DNA of 64,000 nt from Acidimicrobiales bacterium (GTDB lineage: Bacteria > Actinomycetota > Acidimicrobiia > Acidimicrobiales > Poriferisodalaceae), in NCBI GenBank assembly GCA_009843525.1, contig VYDH01000038.1:25369-89368 (forward strand). The letters run 5' to 3'. The notes under the pieces were generated by a model that searched no databases, was not told the DNA's origin, and worked only from the letters and a program-made list of their open reading frames with translations. Of the stretch, positions 46,698 to 54,655 are shown one piece after another; the stretch's first letter is position 1; each line of letters starts with the position of its first letter. The position numbers and the translations under genes were made by a program.

Positions 46698-47473
46698 GAC
46701 GCCACCGGACGATTGCTGGGATGCCACGCCAGGGTGGTGCGGTCAAGCCAGCCGACGAATTGATTCAGCAGGACTCCGAGAACGCCCGCCGCGAGAATCA
46801 AGGCGTACACCTCTGCGTACAGGTCGTCCCCGCGCGCGATCACCACTTCACGGCCGATTCCCGGCGCTGATCCCCAGTACTCGGCTGCCACGTTGACGGT
46901 CAGGGCGATCGAAGCCGCGAGTCGGATGCCCGTGATGATGAATGGCATCGCCGACGGCAAGGCCAGCTTGAACAGGCGGTCGCGGGGGCCGATGCGGTAC
47001 GCGGTCGCGAAGTCGTGCAGCGTCGCGCTCATCGCCCGTGCGCCGTAGACCGACTGGATCATCACCGGAAATCCAGCCGCTGTGGCAACCAGGCCGTACT
47101 TCATTCGCACCGCTGAGCCGAACAGGCCCAGGAAGATGAAGATGAGCGCCACCCCCGGGATCGACCGCAGGAAGTCCAGGAAGCCCAGCGTCGAGTCGGC
47201 AAGAAACGACGATCGTCCGATGGCGAGCCCGATGGATACGCCGAGCACGATTGCCAGTGCGAGACCGATCGCCCAGCCCAGCGCTGTGGCCCGAACTGCG
47301 TGCCAGAAGTTGCCGTCCTGAACGAGACGGCCGAGCGCCGCGACAGCATCGGTGAACGAGGGGAACGTTTCCTTGTTGACGATGCCTGACCCCACACTCC
47401 ATGCCGCAGCGACCGCCACGAAGACGAGGATCTGGGGCGTCCGCGTTCGGACGCCAGCGATCAGCGTCGACAT
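46694..47473 (-). CDS. ABC importer permease (SsuC/TauC-like)
   Basis: A 259-residue permease with six predicted membrane segments and the EAA-like coupling loop ATAYRIGPRDRLFKLALPSA. It pairs with the larger permease downstream, 4-nt overlap ATGA. It follows the solute-binding lipoprotein gene, separated by a strong hairpin at 47526-47572. Import substrate unknown; family members take sulfonates, nitrate, aromatic sulfonates or phthalate-like acids. Confidence 0.9.
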   Translation of the reverse strand: MSTLIAGVRTRTPQILVFVAVAAAWSVGSGIVNKETFPSFTDAVAALGRLVQDGNFWHAVRATALGWAIGLALAIVLGVSIGLAIGRSSFLADSTLGFLDFLRSIPGVALIFIFLGLFGSAVRMKYGLVATAAGFPVMIQSVYGARAMSATLHDFATAYRIGPRDRLFKLALPSAMPFIITGIRLAASIALTVNVAAEYWGSAPGIGREVVIARGDDLYAEVYALILAAGVLGVLLNQFVGWLDRTTLAWHPSNRPVAS

Positions 47474-47525
47474 CTCGTCGTCATCTCGTCACCGACCTTG
47501 GCGATGCGACCTCGGGCACGCAACA

Positions 47526-47572
47526 ACCATTGATGATGGCCCGGACCATGAGCCCGGGCCATCATCAATGGT
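47526..47572 (-). terminator. Strong hairpin between binding-protein and permease genes
   Basis: A perfect 19-bp inverted repeat (47526-47544 with 47554-47572) around a 9-nt loop, 7 bp past the binding-protein stop. There is no T-run. Such a stem commonly reduces read-through or protects the upstream mRNA, giving more binding protein than permease. Confidence 0.7.
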
Positions 47573-47579
47573 CAGTTCG

Positions 47580-48752
47580 TCAGTCGAAGACGTTCTCCAC
47601 ATCGACCGGGCCCTCGGTGAGCCCGAGCGCCTCGACCGTGGCGAAGATCGGGCCGAAGTCCCAATCGTCAACTGGGCCGCCGCCCACGTTGAGCGACAGG
47701 ATTGATGTTGCTGCTTGTTCAGCATTCATGGACGTGATGTCTGGGAGCAGCGCCCGCCAGCGCGCCTCGTCCTCGTTGGCGTACGCAGCCGCTGCTCGCA
47801 GCGCTGCATTCCAATGTTCGACAAGATCTGCGTTCTCGGCGGCGAACCCGTCGCTGACGGCGGTCACGCCCACCGGGATGCCGTCGGGGTAGGCAGACAG
47901 CGTCGATCCGACGATCACGGCATCGTCGCCGACGACGCCGCCGGCGAAGGGATAGGTGAAGCAGGTCGCGTCGATGTCTCCTGCGAACAGCTTCTCTTTG
48001 AGATCGCCGTTCGACTCGCCCTGGATGTAGGTGGCGGCAGAATTCGGATCGGCGACCCCTGCATTGATCATCGCCTGCTTGATGATGACCGTGCACAGCG
48101 AGCCTGGCGAGCGGATGCCGATGTTCTTGCCGGCAAAGTCGGCGGGACTCGTGATGCCCGATGCTGGGTTGGCGACAAGCACCAGGAAGTCGTTGCCCGC
48201 CACGGCGGCGGTACGGACCGAGGCGATCTGGATCGGCTGGGCGGCGTTGGTGACCGACGTTGCCACAGGCACTGCAGCAACGAAGCCGAAGTCAATCTCG
48301 CCGGCAGCGAGTCCGGCCACGATTCCCGGCCCGTTCAACCCTTCGGCGAGCGACACGTTCAGGCACTCGGCTTCGAAGAGCCCGTTCTGGAGCGCATAGT
48401 TCAGCAAGTCGTTCGGGTTCACCGTGGCTGCGACGACATCGTGCATCTCGGAGCACACCATGTCGTCCATGTCGTCCTCCGCCGCCTCGTCCGACATGTC
48501 GTCCGTGTCGTCTGCGGCCGATTCGTCTGCCGCAGCGTCTGCTGCCGGATCCTCGTCCATGCCGTCATCGGAGTCGACGTCGCTCGCCGTGTCGTCCATG
48601 GCGTCGTCATCGGCCGTCTCGATGGAGTCTGCGGCAGCGGTGTCAGCTGCGGCTGTCCCCGTGTCGCTCGTGTCGGCGTCGTCCCCGCAGGCCGAGGCCA
48701 CGAGAGCGGCCGCGAGGAGCAGGGCGAGCAGTCGCCAGAGTCGAGTGTGCAT
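47580..48752 (-). CDS. ABC importer solute-binding lipoprotein (SsuA/NMT1-like)
   Basis: A 390-residue lipoprotein. The signal peptide LLALLLAAALVASAC ends in a lipobox with Cys near residue 22. Residues ~25-100 are an Asp/Ala/Ser-rich acidic linker. The binding domain then begins around VCSEMHDVVAAT and has the family AAGEIDFGFVAAVP and GKNIGIRSPGS blocks. ATG 48752 is preceded by GGGAGAG; an 18-codon upstream extension lacks a signal. First gene of a six-gene operon, divergent from LysR at 48924. Confidence 0.85.
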   Translation of the reverse strand: MHTRLWRLLALLLAAALVASACGDDADTSDTGTAAADTAAADSIETADDDAMDDTASDVDSDDGMDEDPAADAAADESAADDTDDMSDEAAEDDMDDMVCSEMHDVVAATVNPNDLLNYALQNGLFEAECLNVSLAEGLNGPGIVAGLAAGEIDFGFVAAVPVATSVTNAAQPIQIASVRTAAVAGNDFLVLVANPASGITSPADFAGKNIGIRSPGSLCTVIIKQAMINAGVADPNSAATYIQGESNGDLKEKLFAGDIDATCFTYPFAGGVVGDDAVIVGSTLSAYPDGIPVGVTAVSDGFAAENADLVEHWNAALRAAAAYANEDEARWRALLPDITSMNAEQAATSILSLNVGGGPVDDWDFGPIFATVEALGLTEGPVDVENVFD

Positions 48753-48923
48753 GATTCTCTCCCAGAACTCGTGAGCCCCGAATGGACCCGTCGGGCGCTC
48801 CGACACAGAAGGCGGGCCCTATCGGCGAACGCGGCCTGCGGCATTGAGTTCCCGCAGATGACCGTATGTCGGCCGCTTCATCAGCAAAGGAACTCTCTAA
48901 TTATGTCGTGATAGTTTTTGATT
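48753..48923. promoter_or_regulatory. Divergent control region of the importer operon and LysR gene
   Basis: This 171-bp gap separates the importer operon and a LysR regulator. Its LysR-proximal end (48890-48923) is conspicuously A+T-rich, with ATTATG-N14-ATTATG spacing, in contrast to its surroundings. LysR proteins usually bind such divergent regions. No exact operator could be fixed by eye. Confidence 0.45.
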
Positions 48924-49898
48924 ATGGCCCGTGGCCGCCTCGGCCTGCTTGATGTCCGCTGCTTCGATGCCGTCGTGCGCGAGGGGTCGTTCCGGAGGGC
49001 CGCATCCGCGCTGCATCTGTCGCAGCCGGCGGTTTCAGTGCACGTCAAGAAGCTCGAACAAAGCCTCGGGACCCAACTGCTCCGGCGGACGACGCGTGGC
49101 TCGACGCTGACAGATGCCGGGACGGCGATGCTGCCGCACCTCAGGAGTCTCCTTCGCGCAGAAGAATCCACTCAGCAGCACGCCGCTGCAGTTGCCGGAA
49201 GACGGTTCGGAAGGGTTCGAGTTGCGGCCGTGAATTCTGCCCTGACCGGGCTCCTGCCCGAAGCCGTGCGGATGGTCCAATCCGATCATTCCGCCTTCGA
49301 AGTGGAAGTCGCAGAACTGACCTCAAAGGCAGTTGCTGACGGTGTGCATGACGGCACGTTCGACATCGGCCTCGCAGCTCACCCGGTTGATGCTTCGCCT
49401 CAATTGCGGGTCGAGACTCTGGCGCGCAGCGGATTGATGCTGGTTGCGCACGAGGATCACCCGTTGCTGCATGGACTGCCGGTCACGCGGGAGATAGTGG
49501 CCTCCGAGCCGTTCGTCACGCTGCAGCCCGGCTACACCCTGCGGGACCTCGCCACCGAGTACCTGCGCCCGTATCCGCTCAGAATCGCTGGCGAAGCACT
49601 CAATCACGACACCGTTCGACGTCTCGTCGCGGCGCGGCTCGGCGTGACGATCATGCCGAACATGACCTTCGAGATCGTGGGAAAGGGCCAGGGCCTCGGC
49701 GCGGTGCCTCTCGCTGACAGCGACGACATCATTCAGCTCAGCATGCTGCATCCGGGAGATCTCGCCGCCCCAGCAACTCGCGCCGTGTCCAGCGCCATAC
49801 GCCGTGTGGCTCGACGGAGATTCGGCAGTACCGCTGCGGCGAGCGCCCACCAACCACTCAGAGAGCATTCTCCGCCGCGGCGAGAGCGGCCGGCCTAG
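48924..49898 (+). CDS. LysR-family transcriptional regulator of the importer/protocatechuate region
   Basis: A 324-residue LysR regulator: helix-turn-helix in GSFRRAASALHLSQPAVSVH (about residues 18-37) and an effector domain after residue 90. The ATG at 48924 is preferred to TTG 48918. It is divergent from the importer operon and convergent with the TPP enzyme, with which it shares a CTAG at the two stop codons. It likely senses an aromatic acid or pathway intermediate. The C-terminal ~30 residues are basic and non-conserved. Confidence 0.9.
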   Translation: MARGRLGLLDVRCFDAVVREGSFRRAASALHLSQPAVSVHVKKLEQSLGTQLLRRTTRGSTLTDAGTAMLPHLRSLLRAEESTQQHAAAVAGRRFGRVRVAAVNSALTGLLPEAVRMVQSDHSAFEVEVAELTSKAVADGVHDGTFDIGLAAHPVDASPQLRVETLARSGLMLVAHEDHPLLHGLPVTREIVASEPFVTLQPGYTLRDLATEYLRPYPLRIAGEALNHDTVRRLVAARLGVTIMPNMTFEIVGKGQGLGAVPLADSDDIIQLSMLHPGDLAAPATRAVSSAIRRVARRRFGSTAAASAHQPLREHSPPRRERPA

Positions 49899-51619
49899 TG
49901 GATGGCGGTGTCGGGGTAGGAGACGTGGACCGAGACAAGGGCCTGGCGACCTGAGCGGCAGATGTCGATGGCTCGTTCAAGCGCAGGTCGCAGCTCATCT
50001 GGCTCGTTGACATGCTGTCCGTGGCCGCCGTAGGCCTCGACCAGCTTCGGGTAATCGGGCACTGGCTCAAGGGAGCTGAGCGGCATCCTTGCGACCTGCG
50101 CGGCGGCACCCTCGGGGTACACCGCCAGCGTTGAGCGGCGAACGGCGTTCCAGACTCGATTGTCGGCGATGACGGTCAGCAATCCGAGCCCGAGTGACGC
50201 CGCGCCATGGTGCACAGCGAGCGGATTGGAGAACACATACGACCCGTCGCCCGTGGCCCAGATCACCAGCCTGGAAGGATCGGCGAGCTTGGCACCCAGA
50301 GCGGCGCCGCCGCCCCATCCCAGACCACCCGAGATTGCCGGACCGAAGAAGCTGCGCGGTCCCCTGAACGACATCACTGCCGGGGCCAAGCCGAGTTCGT
50401 TCACGACGGTTGCGTCGCTGCCGATGATTTCGCTCAGCGTGCCGCTCATGAATTCAGGCGACATCGGTTGGCCGCCCGGATCCTGCCCGACCGCAACCTC
50501 CCGATCCCGGCGCGTACGCAGCTCCGCGACGAGTGCCGCGCGCCTGCGCTGGGTCGGATCGGCATCCGCGAACCCGATGCGGTCGAGTTCGGCGGCCAGC
50601 GCCTTCAGACCGGCCGAGGCCGCAGAGGTGATGGTCACATCGCTGCGGAACGATCGCACTGGCGTGCCGGAGAACAGCGGATCGGGGCCGATCTGGATGA
50701 GGCGGGCATCAGGACGGGGTCGCATGGCGTTGGGCACCCACGGCACCATCGAGTCGATCACGACGACGCAGTCCGATTTGCCGAGCAGTTCGGCTGGGTT
50801 CTCGCCCGCGTACATCGGATGTTCGGTGGAGATCGCCACGCTCGTCCGCCAGAACTGAACGACTGGCAGCGCAAAGCGGTCTGCTGCCGGTCCAAGCGCG
50901 TCGAAGAGATCAGGCCCGCCTCCCGACGTGATGACGAGCGGTGTTTCAGCCTTGGCCAGCAGGCGAGCCGCAGCCTCGACCGCCGCCGGGTCGGGATGCG
51001 GCGGCGCCGGTGACTCCACGCTGCGCTCGCCCAGCGTGAATCCCTCGGGCAGCGCATCGGCCAGCACTTCCCGGGGCAGGCTCAAGTACACCGGGCCGGC
51101 GGGCTGGGCCTGTGCAATCGCCAGCGCCCTGTCAACCTGATCCACCACCTGTTCGCCGGCGCGTAGCTCGTAGTCCCACTTCACGAATTCGCGGACGACG
51201 CCTCCCTGGTCGAACATCTCCTGGCCCCAGTGGATGGGAGCGTTGCGGCTCCCCAGTCGGCCCTGCTCGGTGATGGGCGTGCGGCCCGAGGCAAACAGGA
51301 TCGGCACCCGGCCCCGTGAGGCGTTCATCAGCCCCATCAAGGAATTGGCCACGCCCACGTTCACATGAACCATCACGCACTGGGGCCGTCCGGTCATCAG
51401 CCAGTAGCCGTGCGCCATTGAGGTCGCGACGGTTTCGTGAAGAACCTCGACCGTTCGAGGCATGGACAGCGGACCGTCGGCGTTCGCAGCAAGCGCTTCG
51501 ATGACCGGGGCAAAGTCCGTTCCCGCATTGCCGAAGATCCACTCCACACCGCGATCGGCGAGCACAGTCAGAAAGGCCTCAGAGACTGTGCTGGGATGGG
51601 CGGCCAAGGGAGCACTCAT
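49895..51619 (-). CDS. Thiamine-pyrophosphate-dependent enzyme (acetolactate synthase / benzoylformate decarboxylase-like)
   Basis: A 574-residue TPP enzyme of three domains. The catalytic Glu lies in VLHETVATSMAHGY (about residue 60). The central domain spans ~190-340. The TPP-Mg motif GDGSYVFSNPL (about residue 455) has a late Asn (ADNRVWN). It carries out decarboxylation or carboligation of a 2-oxo acid. Benzoylformate or a related arylglyoxylate would fit the aromatic island, but this is inference. ATG 51619 follows after a rejected 9-codon extension. It is divergent from ligJ. Confidence 0.8.
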   Translation of the reverse strand: MSAPLAAHPSTVSEAFLTVLADRGVEWIFGNAGTDFAPVIEALAANADGPLSMPRTVEVLHETVATSMAHGYWLMTGRPQCVMVHVNVGVANSLMGLMNASRGRVPILFASGRTPITEQGRLGSRNAPIHWGQEMFDQGGVVREFVKWDYELRAGEQVVDQVDRALAIAQAQPAGPVYLSLPREVLADALPEGFTLGERSVESPAPPHPDPAAVEAAARLLAKAETPLVITSGGGPDLFDALGPAADRFALPVVQFWRTSVAISTEHPMYAGENPAELLGKSDCVVVIDSMVPWVPNAMRPRPDARLIQIGPDPLFSGTPVRSFRSDVTITSAASAGLKALAAELDRIGFADADPTQRRRAALVAELRTRRDREVAVGQDPGGQPMSPEFMSGTLSEIIGSDATVVNELGLAPAVMSFRGPRSFFGPAISGGLGWGGGAALGAKLADPSRLVIWATGDGSYVFSNPLAVHHGAASLGLGLLTVIADNRVWNAVRRSTLAVYPEGAAAQVARMPLSSLEPVPDYPKLVEAYGGHGQHVNEPDELRPALERAIDICRSGRQALVSVHVSYPDTAIH

Positions 51620-51707
51620 AGCCGGCACAGCCTTGCAGATCGGCAACAGCGGAAGCCGCGGCAGCCTGTTCTCTGGCGTTCCTGAGACGCGAGTTGGATC
51701 GGTTGTC

Positions 51708-51729
51708 GCGACCTAGCGAATATGGTCGC
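51708..51729. promoter_or_regulatory. Candidate operator between the TPP enzyme and ligJ genes
   Basis: A 22-bp dyad, GCGACC-N10-GGTCGC, in the 188-bp divergent gap. Six-base arms with A+T-leaning centre TAGCGAATAT look like a dimeric regulator site. A TTGGAT at 51694-51699 could be a -35 element for the lig operon. Evidence is symmetry and position only. Confidence 0.4.
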
Positions 51730-51807
51730 CTCCGGAATCCAACAGGGCAAGCGCCGCGAGTGTGCCGGCGTGACCAATGCGGGAAATCTCAGCGGGAGGA
51801 GGCTGCA

Positions 51808-52863
51808 GTGATCATCGACTGCCACGGCCACTACACCACCGCCCCGCAGCAGTTGGGCGAGTACCGCGACGCGCAGCGGGCTGCGCTCCAGTCAGATCCG
51901 GTACATGTCGGCGCCAAAGGCGTGCTCGACATCAGCGATGACGAGATCCGCAACAGCATCGAGCAGAACCAGCTTCGCTTGCAGCGTGAGCGCGGCTCAG
52001 ACCTCACGATCTTCTCGCCGCGGGCGTCGTGGATGGGCCACCACGAGGGCAACGAGCACACCTCCCGGTTCTGGTCAGAGCACTGCAACGACCTCATCCG
52101 CCGGGTCTGCGACCTCTTTCCGGGGAACTTCGTGCCGGTCTGCCAGCTCCCGCAGTCGCCCGGCGTGCCCATCGACAGCTCGGTGCGGGAACTGCGCCGC
52201 TGCGTCGAAGAGATGGGCTTCATCGGCTGCAACGTCAGCCCCGACCCCTCTGGTGGTTATTGGACCGGCCCGCCGCTGAGCGATCCGTACTGGTGGCCGC
52301 TGTGGGACGCGATGGCCGAGCTGGACGTGCCCGGGATGATCCACGTCAGCGGCACGTGCAACCCGAACTTCCACGCGACCAGCTCGCATTACCTGGGTGC
52401 CGACACCACAGCGTTCGTTCAGATGATGATGAGCGACCTGTTCGCCGACCACCCCGGCCTGCGCTTGGTGATTCCGCACGGCGGGGGTGCGGTGCCGTAT
52501 CACTGGGGTCGGTTCCGGGGCATGGCCCAGGACATGGGCCTGCGGCCCCTCGACGAGTCGCTGCTGGGCAACGTGTATTTCGACACCTGCGTGTATCACC
52601 AGCCCGGCATCGACACGCTGGTCGAGGTGATCCCGCCGCAGAACATCCTGTTCGCGTCGGAGATGGTCGGCGCGGTGCGCGGTATCGACCCCACCACGGG
52701 CTTCAACTACGACGACACCAAGCGCTACATCGACGCCGCCGACATCAGCGACGATGCCCGCCGCATGATCTTCAGCGAGAATGCCCTGCGGGTGTACCCG
52801 CGGCTGGCTGGGGCCCTGGAAGCCCAGAAGAGCGCCGCAGCGGCGGCAGACCGGGAGGGATGA
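51808..52863 (+). CDS. ligJ: 4-oxalomesaconate hydratase
   Basis: A 351-residue amidohydrolase-fold protein. The N-terminus IIDCHGHYTTAP is nearly that of Sphingobium LigJ, with the metal His pair. GNVYFDTCVYH and the later FASEM block complete the site. It hydrates 4-oxalomesaconate to 4-carboxy-4-hydroxy-2-oxoadipate. The GTG at 51808 has GGGAGGAGG five bases upstream, which decides the start. It is first in the operon ligJ-ligK-ligU-ligI-pobA, its stop overlapping the ligK start. Confidence 0.9.
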   Translation: MIIDCHGHYTTAPQQLGEYRDAQRAALQSDPVHVGAKGVLDISDDEIRNSIEQNQLRLQRERGSDLTIFSPRASWMGHHEGNEHTSRFWSEHCNDLIRRVCDLFPGNFVPVCQLPQSPGVPIDSSVRELRRCVEEMGFIGCNVSPDPSGGYWTGPPLSDPYWWPLWDAMAELDVPGMIHVSGTCNPNFHATSSHYLGADTTAFVQMMMSDLFADHPGLRLVIPHGGGAVPYHWGRFRGMAQDMGLRPLDESLLGNVYFDTCVYHQPGIDTLVEVIPPQNILFASEMVGAVRGIDPTTGFNYDDTKRYIDAADISDDARRMIFSENALRVYPRLAGALEAQKSAAAAADREG

Positions 52864-53546
52864 TGGCGGCCCGACATGTCGTGAAGCGCACCATCGAGCG
52901 GGCCGACAGTGAGGTCATCGTGGGCCTGGGCGATGCCGGCACCGCCACCGTGCACGAGGCCATCGGCCGCCGCGGGTACCTCGGCCCCGATCTGCGTCCC
53001 ATCCAGCAGGGCACCAAGGTCGCAGGTTCGGCGGTGACTGTGCTGTCGCATCCCGGCGACAACATCATGATTCACGCCGCTGTGGAGATCTGCCAACCGG
53101 GGGACCTGCTGGTCGTCACCAACACGGCACCGTCCACGCACGGCATGTTCGGCGACCTGCTGGCGTCGTCGTTGATGGCTCGCGGCGTCGTGGGCCTCGT
53201 GATGGACGCCGGAGTCCGCGACACCCTGGACCTGCGTGCCATGGGCTTCGCGGTGTGGAGCCGGCACGTGTCATGCGAGGGCACGGTCAAGAACACCCCA
53301 GGCTCGGTGAACGTTCCCATCAGCATCAACGGCGTCATCATCGAACCGGGCGATGTCATCTGCGCCGACGACGACGGCGTGGTGGCGGTGCCCCGCAGCG
53401 AAGCCGACTGGGCGCTCGAGCAATCCAACGCCCGGCTGGAAAACGAAACGGTGAGCCGTGCCCGCTTGCAAGCAGGCGAACTGGGGCTCGACATGTACGG
53501 GCTGCGCCAGAAGCTGATCGACCTCGGCGTGGAGTGGATCGAGTGA
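52860..53546 (+). CDS. ligK: 4-carboxy-4-hydroxy-2-oxoadipate aldolase
   Basis: A 228-residue class II aldolase of the RraA-like fold. It cleaves carboxyhydroxyoxoadipate into pyruvate and oxaloacetate. Characteristic are GDAGTATVHEAIGRRGYL near the N-terminus, the phosphate/substrate loop PGDLLVVT, DAGVRDT and GDVICADDDGVVAVP. The length matches LigK/ProA. The double ATGATG at 52860 overlaps the ligJ stop. RraA RNase inhibitors are shorter and lie in other contexts, so the aldolase call is firm here. Confidence 0.9.
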   Translation: MMAARHVVKRTIERADSEVIVGLGDAGTATVHEAIGRRGYLGPDLRPIQQGTKVAGSAVTVLSHPGDNIMIHAAVEICQPGDLLVVTNTAPSTHGMFGDLLASSLMARGVVGLVMDAGVRDTLDLRAMGFAVWSRHVSCEGTVKNTPGSVNVPISINGVIIEPGDVICADDDGVVAVPRSEADWALEQSNARLENETVSRARLQAGELGLDMYGLRQKLIDLGVEWIE

Positions 53547-54655
53547 GTGCAGGCCCTCATGACCCGGCAGCCTCGGGCGTTCGCTGCATGGTCATGCGGG
53601 GCGGCACCTCCAAGGGCGCCTACTTCGTCGCCGGCGAGCTTCCCGACGACCCCGACGAGCGTGATTCGCTGCTGGCGCGAGTGATGGGCTCGCCCGACCC
53701 GCGCCAGATCGACGGCATCGGCGGCGCGCATCCGTTGACGTCCAAGGTGGCGCTGGTGTCGCCATCGTCTGACCCCGACGTTGACGTGGACTACCTGTTC
53801 CTGCAGGTCGGCGTCGACGATGGCTCGGTCAACGACCGGCAGAACTGCGGCAACCTGCTGGCTGGTGTGGGGCAGTTCGCAGTGGAGCGCGGACTCGTCG
53901 CCGTCAGCGGCGCCGGGGCTGAGGTACGGATTCGCATGGCGAACAGCGACTCGGTCGCGACGGCGTCTTTCCCGCTTGACGTGGGACTTCCGGTCTATGA
54001 CGGCGACACCGCGATCTCCGGCGTGCCGAGCACGGCGGCCGAGGTACGTCTCGACTTCGAGGCCACCGCGGGTTCGACGTGTGGGGCGCTGCTGCCTACC
54101 GGTGCCGTCGCCGATGCGATCGACGGCATCGAAGCAACCTGCATCGACAACGGCATGCCTACGGTTGTGCTCCGGGCGGCTGCTCTGGGCATCGCCGGCG
54201 CCGAATCGCCAGCCGCACTTGAGGCCAACGAGCTGTTCCGGCGACGCTTGGAGAACATCCGCCTACGGGCTGGCGAGCTGATGAAACTGGGCGACGTCAG
54301 CACCACGACCGTGCCGAAGATGACGCTGGTGTCCGCGCCTCGGGCGGGCGGCCACATCTGCACCCGCACGTTCATCCCGCACCGCTGTCATGAGGCCATC
54401 GGTGTGCTGGGCGCGGTCAGCGTGGCCACTGCCCTGCGCCTGCCGGGCGGCGTCGGCGCAGAGCTCCTGGAGCCCGGTGACGACCCCGATCTTGTCGAGA
54501 TCGAGCACCCCACCGGTACGTTCATCGCCCGCGTCGAGCTCGCAGACGGCCCCACAGGCCCCGTCGTCGGCCGTTCAGGCATCGTCCGCACAGCCCGCAA
54601 GCTGTTCGACGGCATCGTCTTTCCCAGGAGCGCCTCATCGGGCGATAGCGAATGA
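53543..54655 (+). CDS. ligU: 4-oxalomesaconate tautomerase (PrpF family)
   Basis: A 370-residue PrpF-fold isomerase: CMVMRGGTSKGAYF, QIDGIGGAHPLTSK, NCGNLLAGVGQFA and the second-domain GHICTRTFIP. In the lig context it should move the double bond of the ring-opened keto acid to give the LigJ substrate, as LigU/GalD do. GTG 53543 overlaps the ligK stop as GTGA; the longer upstream frame is ligK out of phase. Its stop overlaps ligI as ATGA. Confidence 0.85.
   Translation: MSAGPHDPAASGVRCMVMRGGTSKGAYFVAGELPDDPDERDSLLARVMGSPDPRQIDGIGGAHPLTSKVALVSPSSDPDVDVDYLFLQVGVDDGSVNDRQNCGNLLAGVGQFAVERGLVAVSGAGAEVRIRMANSDSVATASFPLDVGLPVYDGDTAISGVPSTAAEVRLDFEATAGSTCGALLPTGAVADAIDGIEATCIDNGMPTVVLRAAALGIAGAESPAALEANELFRRRLENIRLRAGELMKLGDVSTTTVPKMTLVSAPRAGGHICTRTFIPHRCHEAIGVLGAVSVATALRLPGGVGAELLEPGDDPDLVEIEHPTGTFIARVELADGPTGPVVGRSGIVRTARKLFDGIVFPRSASSGDSE

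Noticed and set aside
52860..53546. RraA regulator of ribonuclease activity
   Set aside because: The RraA-like fold is shared, but length, position between ligJ and ligU and active-site blocks indicate the aldolase LigK.
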